Below the pieces are notes generated by a model. The model saw only the letters and a program-made list of their open reading frames with translations, made no database searches and was not told the origin of the DNA. Positions 1 through 12,838 of a DNA stretch of 64,000 nucleotides are shown here, in pieces. A program made the position numbers and the translations under genes. The DNA is from Limnoperna fortunei (Eukaryota > Mollusca > Bivalvia > Mytilida > Modiolidae): assembly GCA_944474755.1 (NCBI GenBank), contig OX104120.1, positions 44,248,067-44,312,066 on the forward strand, given 5' to 3'. Position 1 is the stretch's first letter, and every line of letters begins with the position of its first letter.

Positions 1-1944
1 CATCGGTGCAATTATAAAAGTCCATAATTTATTGGTAATTTGAATAATTTGCATCGGGGGTCTATGACCCACCCGGTGTGATCAACAAGTGCGATTTATA
101 ATTAAAAAAATATACTCATGTGATTAGAATTAATGCAATTATCAATTTATCAAAGCTAAACAATAGCACAGTTATAGTTAATAATTGCAACACAAGGGTA
201 GACATTTTGGGTTTTTATATATACCGTTTATGAACTGTGTTCATATAGCACCTCGCGAGTTATAGTATTTACTCATGATATAATATATAAGTTTTAAATT
301 TATTACTTATGTTACGATGTCAGATTTATCTCACATAGAGACATTCTGCGTTCTATGCAATATCGAAAGAATAGACAAATAATATTCTTTTTTATTAATA
401 CTTTTTAGTCTATCTCAACAAATTGTATCACACATATAATCGAAGCACGTCTTATCTGCTCTTATATACGACCATGTATACGCTTGAGGTAAAACATCGA
501 TCGGTAAAAAATTTCGATAAAAAACAATTCCTTGTTAAGGTGTCACTAAATGTGAATTGCTTTACTGCACTGATTATGTTATTATTCCTTAACATCCTAG
601 AAAAACATTTTCTTAATAATATTCCGTTTATAGTTTGTGATAAACAATTTAAAATAAAAAAATCGTCATAATCACGTCCTTGCTAGCATTGTTTCTAAAG
701 TGTGATTGAATACGGGTGTACGTGTATTTATGACTGTTTCAAAAAGTAGTTCCTAGTTCCGACACATAAAAAATGTCGTAGATCATTGCATTGTAATTTG
801 TTTCAGTTTTCAACACCAATCTCCATAATAAATTGTGTGTCCTTTTGTATATAGTAACACAAGGTAAATAAATCTCAATGTACAATTTCACTTCGATAAA
901 ATCTGTTTTATGCAAAAAACTGTAATTTAACAATTGGAACGATTACGCCTTTTTTGTGTACGTGGGGCAGTCAAATTGAACAGATCTGCGAGTCATGACG
1001 AACCCCCCCCCCCCAAGAATAAAAACCCAAATGTCTTTGAAAGTAGCAAGTCATCACGACCACCCCAAGAACCCAAATGTCTGAAAGTAAGAACACATCA
1101 TGAAATTTGGAAAGCTGTGAAATTAACTGTGTAAAAGTTGACTTTGTCGGAATTGTTTGCGAATTAAGAAAAAGCTGGGTAAGTGAAAGAAAAGCAGAAT
1201 TGCAATGGAATGACTTAAGTAGTCACAAAAAGCCTGTTAAGGGCTCTGGTCAACTCGACTCGATTAAGCGTTTTACTTACAGACGGGAGTTTCTTAAAAT
1301 ATTGTCTACTGAAGTTTTTTCTTGAAATAACGAAAAGGGTTTAAAATGTCTTTCAATTAAATAATTACAAACATAATTTCTGGGCAATAAAACACGCGTC
1401 TTACCTTATAAGAAGTATTTAATATCCACACCGGTATGTTATACAACTTACTGAGAGTTTACTATTAAGTGTTATTAACAAATAGTTAAAAGTGGGAAAA
1501 CGAGATAAGGCGGTGTTAAGATTGTCAATCAATGCCAAAGGTATAAATAGTACACAGATTTACACGTCACTTTTCTTGTTTACTGCATCAATATCGGTCA
1601 GATTCTTCAATAAGAGTTCTTTCAAAATAAAATTAGGTCTATTTCTGAGTGTTATACATTCTAAAAAAGTGAGCGGGGGGGTCTGTTATATTTGTGGGTC
1701 CTACAGGAGGCGAGGGAGTAAGAAGACCAACATTTGGCAAGAAAAATCCACGTAAATTTGTTAACATTTTCCAGATAAGCACAGCCCCGGGATCAAAAGG
1801 ATCCCTCCTTTAGAGTTACTAAAATATATGAGCTTAAAACTTTGCACATATAACTCCTCCTGCAGATCAATGATTTCATGACATTATATATCTTAATTCA
1901 TTACATTAATCATTTAAATGCTAGTACGCAATCATCAAATTTAA
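1..1944. other. Intergenic, nothing recognised
   Basis: AT-rich sequence. Short frames (for example 423-671 and 1492-1755) show no motif or family resemblance. One short poly-C run near 1006. Confidence 0.6.
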
Positions 1945-2530
1945 GAGGTACCTAAGTGACTGAGTGGTCATAGTAGACAGTCATGTTTTTTCACCATCAT
2001 GCAAGCATTGGTCTGCCCTCGCCAAGGTTTGCTCTATTATAAACTTAATTGTCAACGATTGGCAGTTTTCCTGCCGAAGGTCGGGTATTCTGCCATGGCT
2101 ACATGTAACATCCCCTTAAAATAGTTAACGATTGGCAGTTTTTCTGCCGAAGGTCGGGTATTCTCCCGTGGCTAACATACCCTTAAAAAATGTCAACGAT
2201 TGGCAGTTTTCCTGTCGAAGGTCGGGTATTCTCCCCTGCCCAACCAATCCCCTTAAAAAATTGTCAACGTATAGCAGTTTTCCTGCCGAAGGTCGGGTAG
2301 GCTAAATTGTAAACGATTGACATATTTCCTGCCGAAGGTTGGGTATTCTCCCCTGGATAAATTCTAAATTGTAAACGATTGGAAGTTTTTCTGCCGAAGG
2401 TCGGGTATTCTCCCCTGGCTAAATTGTAAACGATTGGCAGTTTTCCCGCCGAAGGTCGGGTATTCTCCCCTGGCTAAATTGTCAACGATTGGTAGTTTTC
2501 CCGCCAAAGTCGGGTGTTCTCACCTGGCTT
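1945..2530 (+). repeat. SINE with locally amplified body (46-73 bp units, about 8 copies)
   Basis: Starts with a tRNA-like head (AAGTGACTGAGTGGTCATAG) and then repeats AACGATTGGCAGTTTTCCTG / CCGAAGGTCGGGTATTCTCC at about 2054, 2127, 2195, 2266, 2312, 2373, 2430 and 2483. The unit is the body of the window's common SINE, which reads AGAATTGCCAGTTTTACTAC / GAAGGTCGGGTGTTCTC at 28514. Confidence 0.8.
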
Positions 2531-3065
2531 AATATAAACAGTCAATAAATTGCTTTAAACGGCGTAAAACCCCAGATAAAAACACATTTCTACAATAATT
2601 CATTATTAAAGATTCTCAAATTTCAATAAATGACGATATGATATTGTTTGTATTACTTCAATTTCCTTGTAATTAAGTATTGACTGCTTCTGTATCTGAC
2701 ACATTGAAATTCAGTTTAGGAAAACAGTTTATAACACAATCCACTAAAAATTGAGAAATAAAACAGGGATAAAATACAATATTTTTACAAATTTCTTCGT
2801 AAAAAGTAAAGCTCTTCCGAGCATGTCTCTTCAGTATCATTGCGGGTACGAGGTATTTTCCCACAATATACATAGTGTATTTTTATATACATTCTCACTA
2901 GAATTCTTAATATGTGTAATCAGGTTACATTTATATTAAACGGATACAAGATTTGATTAAATAGGATTTATACGTACCCTTTAATTAATAGCACAAATGT
3001 AATTACTTCAATCAGATACAATAAAATATGTCTGTAAATAGACCTAAATATTTCAGCTGATGAAC

Positions 3066-3097
<32 letters not shown>

Positions 3098-3689
3098 AGT
3101 TGGGGGTTCTAGCTTCGGTGTGTGGTGTTGGGTGTTCTAGTTTTCTATTTATGATATAATAGAAAATTTAATAGACATAAACATTTACTCGATTTCGACT
3201 TTAGGATGCAGACGCCCCAGAGCTAGTGTTCGATATGGTTCCATATAAGTAGGCTAATATAAAAACTGGTTTGTTTTTGAAATTATATATGCAAACAGGT
3301 GAATTTTGATTTTTATTTTCCGTCATTATTGTGTAACTGAAGAGTCGTAATTAACAGTAAATATCACCCCTAGAATAAACTGATATCAGTGTCTGAAGCT
3401 GAATAATAGATATAATTAATCTACTGCATGTGCACACATTTTCATGTGTTACTTAAAATAAGACTTTATAAATATACTTTGTATAAATAGCTGTATCAGA
3501 ACAGAATTTGCACAAACAGACAGTACAAATAATTCATATTTCTGTATTTGAGCTTTCGTCCATACTGTGACAACAAGACAAGTTAGGATTGTTCTAAGGA
3601 CGAGGAAGAAGAAATGCGTTGTATGTTTTATCCCTTGTATCTGAATTTATCATTTATCATTGAAAAAAATCAACTTTGTTATTAAACAG
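2531..3689. other. Intergenic, only a microsatellite
   Basis: Apart from the TGAT repeat I see no element ends or coding signal. Confidence 0.55.
3068..3096. repeat. (TGAT)n microsatellite
   Basis: About seven uninterrupted TGAT/GATT units. Confidence 0.9.
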
Positions 3690-4480
3690 CTGTGTATTCT
3701 TTTACAGACAAAATACAGATATCTTACACAAGTAAAATATGGAACACTTATACAAGTAAAATATGAAAAACTTCTGCAAGAAAAATACGTAACACTACAA
3801 GTAAAATACGGAAAACTTGTGCAAGTAAAATACAGAACACTTATACAAGTAAAATACGAAGCACTTCTGCAAGTAAAATACAGAACACTTCTGCAATGAT
3901 TACGGAACACTTCTGCAAGTAAATACGGAACACTTCTGCAAGTAAATACGAACACTTCTGCAAGTAAAATACGGAAAACTTATGCAAGTAAAATACGGAA
4001 CACTTCTGCAAATAAAAATACGGAACACTTCTGCAAGAAAATACGGAACATTTATACAAGTAAAATACGGAAACCTTATGCAAGTAAATAGGGAACACTT
4101 ATAAAAGTAATATACCGAATACATAAACAAGTAAAATACGGAACACTTCTACAAGTAAGTATACGGAACAAGTATGCAATATAATGCGGAACATTTATAC
4201 AAGTAAAATACGGAAAGCTTATTCAAGTAAAATACGGAACACTTATAAAAGTAAAATACGGAACACTTATAAAAGTAAAATACGGAACACTTATACAAGC
4301 AAATAAGGAACACGTATGGAAGTTAAGTACGGAACACTTTTACAAGTAAAATACGAAACACCTATACCAGTATCATGTGGAACATTTCATAACAAGTGCA
4401 TGAAATACGGAAAACTTAATGAAATAAAGTACGGAACACTTACACATACTTGCATACGAAATACGGAACAGGTGCATAGA
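3690..4480. repeat. 24-bp minisatellite, first array
   Basis: About 30 units of AAGTAAAATACGGAACACTT plus CTGC or ATAC. Some units lose one base, so frames break often; the open frames on both strands are by-products. Edges are more diverged than the middle. Confidence 0.92.
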
Positions 4481-5202
4481 CAAAACACGACGTTCTATAA
4501 ATATGACGATACTTTCATACCAAGCATGCACTGAAAACAATTAACAGTACATTGGTCAATGTCATCCAGAAAACAGTGATCATAAAAATATGCTGAATAT
4601 TGAAATAGGACAATGGAAGAGAAGAGGACTAAAAAACCATACTGGCGGTGTACCAGTTATCGCCAACATTCGCATGGCTTGTTTGAAAATTGTTCTATCT
4701 TCTTCACGCTATGGGAGAAGACAACATATTTCTTCACAAAATGTATTTGTTTGTCTTGAAATGATCTGAAATAAGCACCACATTACCACTTTTGAGCCCT
4801 TGTTTACTTCTACTTCGACTAGGACAGTGGTGCACATGAACATTTGATTTCTGCAAAACTTTGTGGTGGTAACTGGCACACATCACTATAAAAAAACCCG
4901 CGAAAATGGCGGAATTTTATTTTATGCACGGGCAATGGAATTGTTTACGATACGATATGGGTGTGTCTCTGAGGCCATCATTAATATTCTCAGGCCCTAC
5001 TGGGTACTAAAATTATTTCCACATAAGAAAACAATTACGAAAAAATTCTAATTGTCAAATGGTTTTTACACGAATTTTTATTGAAGTTCTTCTACAAGTG
5101 TGAGAAATTCAGTCTTTTCACTTATGGAGCGTAATGCACGAAAAGACAATGAATGTATCAAACAAGTTGAAAAAATTCAAGATCAATAAATGACGAGTGT
5201 AA
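4481..5202. other. Sequence upstream of the hAT relic
   Basis: No zinc finger or transposase N-terminus can be read in any frame. CAGTGGTGCACATGAAC near 4824 has the CAG start of some hAT termini but no inverted partner was found. Confidence 0.5.
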
Positions 5203-6720
5203 GAACCTTCAACTGTAAAACCGCGATATCCTATAGCCTCTCCGTCGAGCAATATGCGACTTCCAATCAGAACACCCGAAACAAGTGTGGACTGTGTCGC
5301 GTTATGCCTTCGTTATGTCGATACTGATACAGATGGGGTATTGAAAGTAAAAGAGGGATTTGTCGGATTTGCTGAAGCCAGTTCTACAACCGGAGAAGCT
5401 CTTGCGGCAACCATTATGGGAAAACTCAACGAGTATGGAATAGTCACACAGGCTATGAGGGGACAGGGGTATGACGGGGCTGCTAATATGGCGGGTAAAC
5501 TTTCTGGGGTTAGAACCCGTATTCAAGCAGAAATCCCAGAAGCCCATTATGTACATTGCTATGCACACTGCTTGAATTTGGCTGTGGTCAAATCGTGTCA
5601 ACTCCCAATCATCCGAAATGCCGTTGATATAGTAAAGGATGTTTCGTTTGCTTTTAGTTATTCTTCAAAGCGAACAGGAAGGTTTAAAACAATGCTGGAA
5701 CAGGCTGATGCAGAACAAAGAGAGGTGCTTGATGGTCGCCGAAAAATCAAGGGTATGTGCGAGACTAGATGGTCTAGTAGGGCCGACGCTTTAAACACAT
5801 TCAAGTCAGCACATTCCATCATTGTTGACACCTTAGATGACCTAGCGACAGATGGTGATAAAAATGCAAAACAATTGATACTTGCTATTCAAGATTTTGG
5901 GTTCATGGTTGCTCTTATTGTAGCAGAGCATGTTTTGCAGTACAGTTTAGCTCTTTCAAACTTGCTACAGCGACCCACTCTTGACCTCGTTGAGGCTGCA
6001 TCGGAGGCAAAAACTGTCGTCGAAAGCTTCAGAAGAATCAGGCAGGACGACAATATTTGGCAACAACTTTATACAGAAATCCTAACGCTTGCCAGGAAAC
6101 AAGATGTACAACCTTCTAAACCTAGAACGGCAGGTAGACAACAACATAGAACCAATACCCCAGCGGACACACCTGAACAGTACTGGAGAAGGTCCCTATT
6201 CTACCCCTTGCTCGATCATATGGCCAATGAAATCGAAGAGAGGATCATAGTTCCCAAAGACAGGTTCCTTGCCCAGTACCTGATTCCATCCAGACTTAAT
6301 TTGCTAACTCCTGATATGGAAGCCAGTGTTTTTGCTCCATTTGCTGCAGACTTGTCAGAAGGTAAATTAGCAACATCTCGAACGGAGTTGGTCAGATGGA
6401 GGTGCAAGTGGGATAATATCAATGAGAAGCCTAGATCTTTGATTGAAACCCTCCAACATGCTAATCCTGAGCTGTATCCAAACATTCACACAGCTGTTAA
6501 GATTCTCCTGTCCATGCCAGTCACTTCTGCAACAGCGGAGCGGTCCTTCAGTGCACTGAAACGTGTTAAGACCTATCTTCGGTCGACGATGGTAGAGGAC
6601 AGGTTGAATGGCTTGTCACTGATGCATGTGCATCCAGAAATCCAAATAGATTTTGATGAAGCCATCAATACTTTTGCATCAGATGGTAACCGCAAAATCC
6701 ATCTTCTGTTCCCTTATTAA
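5203..6720 (+). pseudogene. hAT-superfamily transposase, 5'-truncated
   Basis: A single open frame from 5203; its first ATG at 5254 gives 488 residues. It shows the hAT core RGQGYDGAANMAG (69-81, with the second catalytic Asp), HCYAHCLNL (101-109, CxxH), ETRWSSR, and the C-terminal dimerisation region ATAERSFSALKRVKTYLRST. The family is the DUF4371/ZMYM1- and P52rIPK-like group. The expected N-terminal zinc finger and first catalytic Asp are absent: the usual DETSD region reads TPETSVD. I found no convincing terminal repeats. The C-terminal frame is intact, so the relic is young or selected. Confidence 0.9.
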
Positions 6721-6965
6721 GCTGGTCGATTATTACAGTTTGAAGTAGATTGAATGGTTGTGTTTCAAGTCAGTGATCAAGATTTGGGGTTGTTCTGACT
6801 TTCTCGTCGATCTTCTTTGTGTTATCACTAGTGGAGTTTTTTTATATACTCAGACTCAGACTTCTTGAGTATACCCAGTTGTATTTTCGCCAGGGGACCC
6901 TATATGAATGGTCCCTGTTTGCACCAATGTCTTGAAGATAACTCTCAGATAACTGTTTAAAAAGT

Positions 6966-7062
6966 TTTAAAAAATAAAAAAAAAATAAAAAAAAAAAATA
7001 AAAAATGAAAAAAAAAAAGAAAAAAAGAGAGAAAAAAGAAAAAAAAGAAAAAAAAAAACCTA
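6966..7062. repeat. A-rich tract after the hAT relic
   Basis: Nearly 100 bp of A with scattered T and G, interrupted only by single bases. It may be a degraded poly(A) or simple repeat; no retroelement body precedes it. Confidence 0.8.
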
Positions 7063-8229
7063 AAAAAATCAAAGCTGGCTGTGATAACTTACTATCTGAT
7101 ATTCATGTTTTTGTGCATTTTTAATCATTACTTCAATAGCGAAATGTGTGGGTAAAAGTGCCTGGAGAAGGCCAAAGTCATCCTTCGACTTCCAAATTCT
7201 GTATATTGGTCAGCACTTAAAAGGAATAAATATCATGTCTTACCTAAGTTGTAAGTTATTCTACCGTAAAGTTTTAGGACGAACAAATATTATCGTCTTC
7301 TCAATAGTGAATTCCCGTCTGACTGCCGTCTGACTGAGCGTCTTGTTCCCGATCACGTCATTTACCCGACAACGTAACCCGACGGGACAACGGTAATTGG
7401 GCCTAGGCACCGATTCCAACTGGACTTGAACGAAATCCGGGGTTACGCCAAATTTACATTCAAAGAGCGAATTATAAACCAGTCCCCCCAAATAGTACAT
7501 TAAAAAGTGCTTTCCATTACACTTCTACGTCATCAAGACTGGTGTGTCACGTGATTATGTGAGACGTACAAGTTTATCACAAACTTCTAGAACGCTGTTT
7601 ACAAGTAGGTCTAGCGCGTGTAGTTTTCTTTGCATAAAGCAGCTTTCTTATTAATGTTGAGTGATATTTTGATTAAGTTTAGGATATGCTGCATCATTTT
7701 TATTTAAACTTTTATTTGTTAGATCTTTGTACAACCCGACGAAATGTATTTTTTCTAACCCTTTGAAAAAGCTGAAAAGTAAAAATGGCTAATTTTTTTC
7801 AGACTTTGGGGCTAATATAAAAATCATAATATATGCGTGATAGAAACGACTGACCAATCTAGTTCAGTAAATTTTGGTTAGTATTTACTTTTGATTTTAA
7901 TTTTGGCGCCTTATATATATACACGTACAAGTACAAGTGAAAAAAATCTCAACACAAATAACTACAAGTACACCCATATACGTGTAACTACGTGTACCAG
8001 TACAAGTACAAGTTTCTGATCTCAACCTCTCTAATATAATAAAAACTAGCATATCACTGAATGCAAATAAACACAAAAATCGGAGTAAGACAAGTAATAC
8101 CAACACGTGAAAGTCATTCAACACTAACAGACGACTAATTGAGTATTGGCACATGTCAGTCTTGAATATTGACAGATAACTCAGTTAATACTGACGCATA
8201 CTGGTAAATAAATATTGAAAAGAACATAA
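7063..8229. other. Intergenic, nothing firm
   Basis: 'gtctgactgccgtctgactg' and 'cccgacaacgtaacccgacg' near 7315-7385 are small direct repeats. 7915-8010 has short GTACAAGTA motifs. No gene seen. Confidence 0.5.
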
Positions 8230-9480
8230 TAATGGAATACTTACATAGACAAGTCGTTGTATGCTGACACAGACAAGTCGTTGTATACTGACACAGACAT
8301 GTCGCTGTATACTGACACAGACAAGTCGTTGTATACTGACACTGACAAGTACTTGTATACCGACACAGACAAGTTGTATACTGACCCAGACAGGTCGTTG
8401 TATACTGACACAGACAAGTCGTTGTATACTGACACAGACAAGTCGTTGTATACTGACACAGACAAGTCGTTGTATACTGACACAGATAGGTCGTTGTATA
8501 CTGTCAACGAAAGGTCGTTGTATACTGAGCCAGATAGGTCGTTGTATACTGACCCAGACAGGTCGTTGTATACTGACCCAGACAGGTCGTTGTATACTGA
8601 CCCAGACAGGTCGTTGTATACTGACACAGACAGGTCGTTGTGTACTGACACAGACAGGTCGTTGTATACTGACCCAGACAGATCGTTGTATACTGACCCA
8701 GACAGGTCGTTGTATACTGACCCAGACAGGTCGTTGCATACTGACACAGACAGGTCGTTGTATACTGACCCAGACAGGTCGTTGTATACTGACCCAGACA
8801 GGTCGTTGTATACTGACACAGACAGGTCGTTGTATACTGACCCAGACAGGTCGTTGTATACTGACCCAGACAGGTCGTTGTATACTGACACAGACAGGTC
8901 GTTGTATACTGACACAGACAGGTCGTTGTATACTAACACAGACAAGTCGTTGTATACTGACACAGACAGGTCGTTGTACACTGACACAGACAGGTCGTTG
9001 TACACTGACACAGACAAGTCATTGTATAATGACACAGACAAGTCGTTGTATAATGACACAGACAAGTCGTTTTATACTGACACAGGCAAGTAGTTTTATA
9101 CTGACACAGACGAGTCTGTGTATACTGACACAGACAAGTCGTTGTATACTGGCACAGACAAGTCGTATTCTGACATAGACAGACAAGTCGTTGTATACTA
9201 AAACAGACAAGTCGTTGTATGTTGACACAGAAAAGTCGTTGTATGCTGACACAGACAAGTCGTTGTATGCTGACACAGACAAATCGTTGTATACTGACAC
9301 AGACATGTCGTTGTATACTGACACAGATATGTGTTATATACTGACACAGACATGTCGCTGTATACTGACACAGTGATGTCATTTTAAACTGACACAGTGA
9401 TGTCATTTTATACTGAAAAAGACGTCATATTATACTGACACAGTGAAGTCATTATATACTGACCCAGACAGGTCATTGAT
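8230..9480. repeat. 24-bp minisatellite, second array
   Basis: About 50 units of GACAGGTCGTTGTATACTGA plus CMCA. Variants AC/CC and A/G are organised in blocks. Because 24 is divisible by three and the unit lacks stops, two plus-strand frames and two minus-strand frames stay open for 180-305 codons (DTDRSLYT, TQTGRCIL, YNDLSVSV, IQRPVWVS). I see no promoter, splice or codon evidence that any is used. Confidence 0.95.
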
Positions 9481-10085
9481 TAATGACACCGACGAATCAT
9501 CAGATGTCACGGAGTACTGACACACAAAAAGCATGCAATACTGATACAATGAAATTGTGGAATACTGACAAAACGTTGAACACTGACACATACAGCTTAT
9601 TGAAACTGACACATATACGTCATTCAGTATTTTACATAGAACTTAAATAATAACTGACAAGTCATATTCATGTGAAATACATCTAATAAAATACTGATAA
9701 GAATAACTAATTGCATACTGACACAGACAAGGCATTATATACTGACACATGCATTTCGTTGATACTAGAACTTGCAAGTTATGGAATATTGACACAGACG
9801 GGCCATGAACATTGAGGCAAAAAGTCATAGAATATTGACACAGACGGGCAATGAACATTGAGGCACAAAATCATACAATATTGACACGGACAGGCCATGA
9901 ACATTAAGGCTAAAAGTCATGGAATCTTGACACTTTATAAATCGTGGAATGCTTACACCTACACTGAAATGAATACTGAGTCGGAACAACTGACGGTATT
10001 ACAAACTGACGCAGGAAAGCCATCGCCGGGATGCTGTCACATAATTCATAGAAAACAGACACGGACTCGACTGCGAAATATATGA
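9481..10085. repeat. Degenerate flank of the second 24-bp array
   Basis: The same motif decays: AATACTGACACA.., then a longer unit 'gaatattgacacagacgggccatgaacattgaggcaaaaagtcat' at 9785-9925. This is an older part of the array, or a higher-order unit that escaped homogenisation. Confidence 0.78.
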
Positions 10086-11781
10086 AAAACAATGAAAATT
10101 GATACATACACACACAGAAACAACAAAAAAACCCCAGAAGCATGAAAATGTTTGCATGTTGACGGGTAGTCATTCAATTCTGGGGGTGGGGGTAATTTAA
10201 TATCGGCCGACCTGCACGTCACTACATTAATACTAACAGACACGTGAGATCAGCTAGGTGTGTCCCTCACACGGTTTTAATAAGAAATGACTAACATGTG
10301 TAATACCGCGTCTTGTGGTTTAGGGGTTGCAGAAAGGGTCAAATAAACGCATTTTAGTCAATGTCATTAATCAAATACCTAAATTCTTGGCGAGACAGAT
10401 AAATTACGAATGAACCACATCAACGAGATAAACGATCGGTCACTGCCGTGCATATACTATCTTATCTTTAAATCGATTCATAGCCAATCAAGCCAATATT
10501 ATCTAAAAACCACATCAATTGCACCGATATTTGCATAAACAAATAAATTTCAACATTTGAAAAACAATATTGTTTTTTGAAAGCTTTATCAACATATATC
10601 AACATTGCTTTATCGTCTCTTGTATCTTGTATTCCAGTGAACTGCCTTGCATTTTTTTGTGGTCAACACTTTAAAAACGTAATAATGGGGAAAACGATAG
10701 AATGTTTGGATATTGTAATTAACGGCACCTTCGCACCTCAATTACCATTAGTGTTTAGTTGAGAAAGCACGGTCCAGAAAAGAATGACAGGCCTGGGTGG
10801 TGTATCAGAAACATTATAAATTAACTACTAGTAATATAATATTCACATAGGTAACAGTAAAACTGCAAATATGATATATTGTGCCGAACCCGTTCAATAC
10901 TGCATTGGCAGGAGTCCGACCTGTATTGGTCTGATTGTTTTGGTCTATATCATTGTGTGATTTCTATATAAGCCTAATTATGGGTCCAAATCTTGTGTGT
11001 TCGCCTGAGGCGCAGCCAAATAATATCACTATTAAATGAAGGCGAATGCAGAGGATAATAATATTTTCTAATATCTAGGACCATGATTTAATCAGGTTGA
11101 TGTCGATATTGCTTTTTTCAGGCTGAGGTACATTTTTTTCTTGGGTGTAAGTAAGGCGACTCACGTTGAGAAAATGGGTTGCTACTTTTCAAATTTAATA
11201 GTAGCAAATATCACGGAAACCTACTGAACAAAGAGCAAGAAGTAATTACAACTCCGGATTGAGCAAAACAAAAAGTCATAAACAGAAACAGAAAACAGAA
11301 GCGATAAACGCGAACAAACAAATAACCAGGTGCTCCGGGCGAGTAAGCAGTGCTTGCCTCTAATTAGACTCCAGTCTAGTTACTCATGCTTCACTGAAAA
11401 GTCAAAGCCAGTGAGATTAAAACTCGGCGAAAATGACTGATCTTTGAAAGACAAGTCAATGTCCGTCATTGACTTCTGAAGGGATAATGTACGAGAAACC
11501 CCTGTATGAGAAACATAACAGTCAACAGCAGTGTACGTTATAGAAATTGGAAAATCGATTGCTAGATTTAGCATAACGTGTAAAATGTGAAATGGAAACA
11601 CATACGCCGGTGCTGTTGGATGCTGCTATCGATGAATGTAAGTTCAAATCGTCACGTTTGCCGGAAATTTATAGGTAGGAGTCTCATATGATTATATCGG
11701 TGGTGCCTTTAATTTTAAGCTCGCTTTAGATTAAACGCGCATCGTCATCGAATGTAGCATTTGTTTAGTGACACGAAAACA
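10086..11781. other. Intergenic, nothing recognised
   Basis: No ORF with a recognisable domain and no TIR pair was found. Confidence 0.5.
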
Positions 11782-11783
11782 TA

Positions 11784-12836
11784 GACGTAGCGCACGTTGT
11801 TGGGGCCCCTTAACGTAACATCATTTTAGCCTTTTTGACGTTACGTCAAATTACCTATTTTACGTTTTATGAGCACATTTAAATTGGTTCTTTCTCTTGT
11901 CTATTTTACGCTTGTGTCTGCCTTAGTTTGTGTGTTGAATTTTGCGCGGCCACTTAATTAGCTCGAAGGGATTTCGTTGCGTTTTGTTACTGAAAGAATA
12001 AAATATGAGAAAAGATTGTTTCGCTTGACGTCAAAATAATATGATAACAAAATGTCGCGGTAACGAAAATGACTACACATAGAAAAATTCGTGTAAATTG
12101 GACAAAAATGTATGTTGCACTCTAAAAATTCTTGGAGAAATTGTTAAGAAAAAACGCATATCTAAAATGTTATTACATTTTTCAAAGTGTGAACTAAAAG
12201 TGCGGCCAATACGTCAAAAGTTGTAATAAATCGGTAAAAAATGTGTTCGTAACAAACGTGACTAGACATGGTTCAATGTATAGCTCTTTCACAATACGTG
12301 AATAAAAATATTACAAAATGGCAAAAATTAAAGTTAAGAAAAAACGCATTTTGGCAAGTTTGTGTTTTTCAATTTTATTATTTTAAAGTAGAAAAAAAAA
12401 CCTACCAAAATGCAGCTTCCTTAGTCTCTGCATTGACATTTACAGAAATTCAGAATTATGATTACGTCATCATACTATATAATGACGTCATATTTTTATG
12501 CGGAAAAATGTTGACGCAGACTATTTTGGGCATCTAACAAATATGCCAAATTTCAAGAAAATAAGTGGCGAAATAAATAAGTTCTGAAGGTTCAAAAGAC
12601 CTGCTCTTGCTTTTCTTGTTACAATTTACAGCGCGATTTCTGGGTAAATCTTAGTAAAACATATATTATTTTCCTACAATTCGAGTAGCTTAATTGCCTA
12701 AACGACGGATATAGTTCGTTTCAATCGAAAACTAAAATATAGTAGTTTATTGATGCTTTATTCATTCGAAATAAGTCTCAAAACCAAACAGATTTTCATC
12801 TTACACTAAAAAGCCCCCAACAACGTGCGCTACGTC
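11784..12836. mobile_element. TIR element, 1053 bp, TA duplication (intergenic)
   Basis: GACGTAGCGCACGTTGTTGG at the left and its exact inverse at the right end, flanked by TA (11782-11783 and 12837-12838). Internal GTTAAGAAAAAACGCAT occurs twice (about 12143 and 12333), each preceded by a related 'aacgaaaatgactacacat'-like segment. The longest frame (89 codons at 12268) has no recognisable domain. Non-autonomous. Confidence 0.82.
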
Positions 12837-12838
12837 TA

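Noticed and set aside
3650..4130. Apparent repeat proteins on both strands
   Set aside because: By-products of the first 24-bp array, interrupted by one-base losses.
3690..4480. CRISPR-like array
   Set aside because: Contiguous tandem units without unique spacers, in a eukaryotic genome.
6842..7072. 76-codon Phe-rich frame
   Set aside because: Translation of the A-rich tract on the opposite strand.
8241..9178. Long open frames on both strands reading as repetitive proteins
   Set aside because: They arise because a stop-free 24-bp unit repeats in phase; four frames are open at once and nothing favours one.
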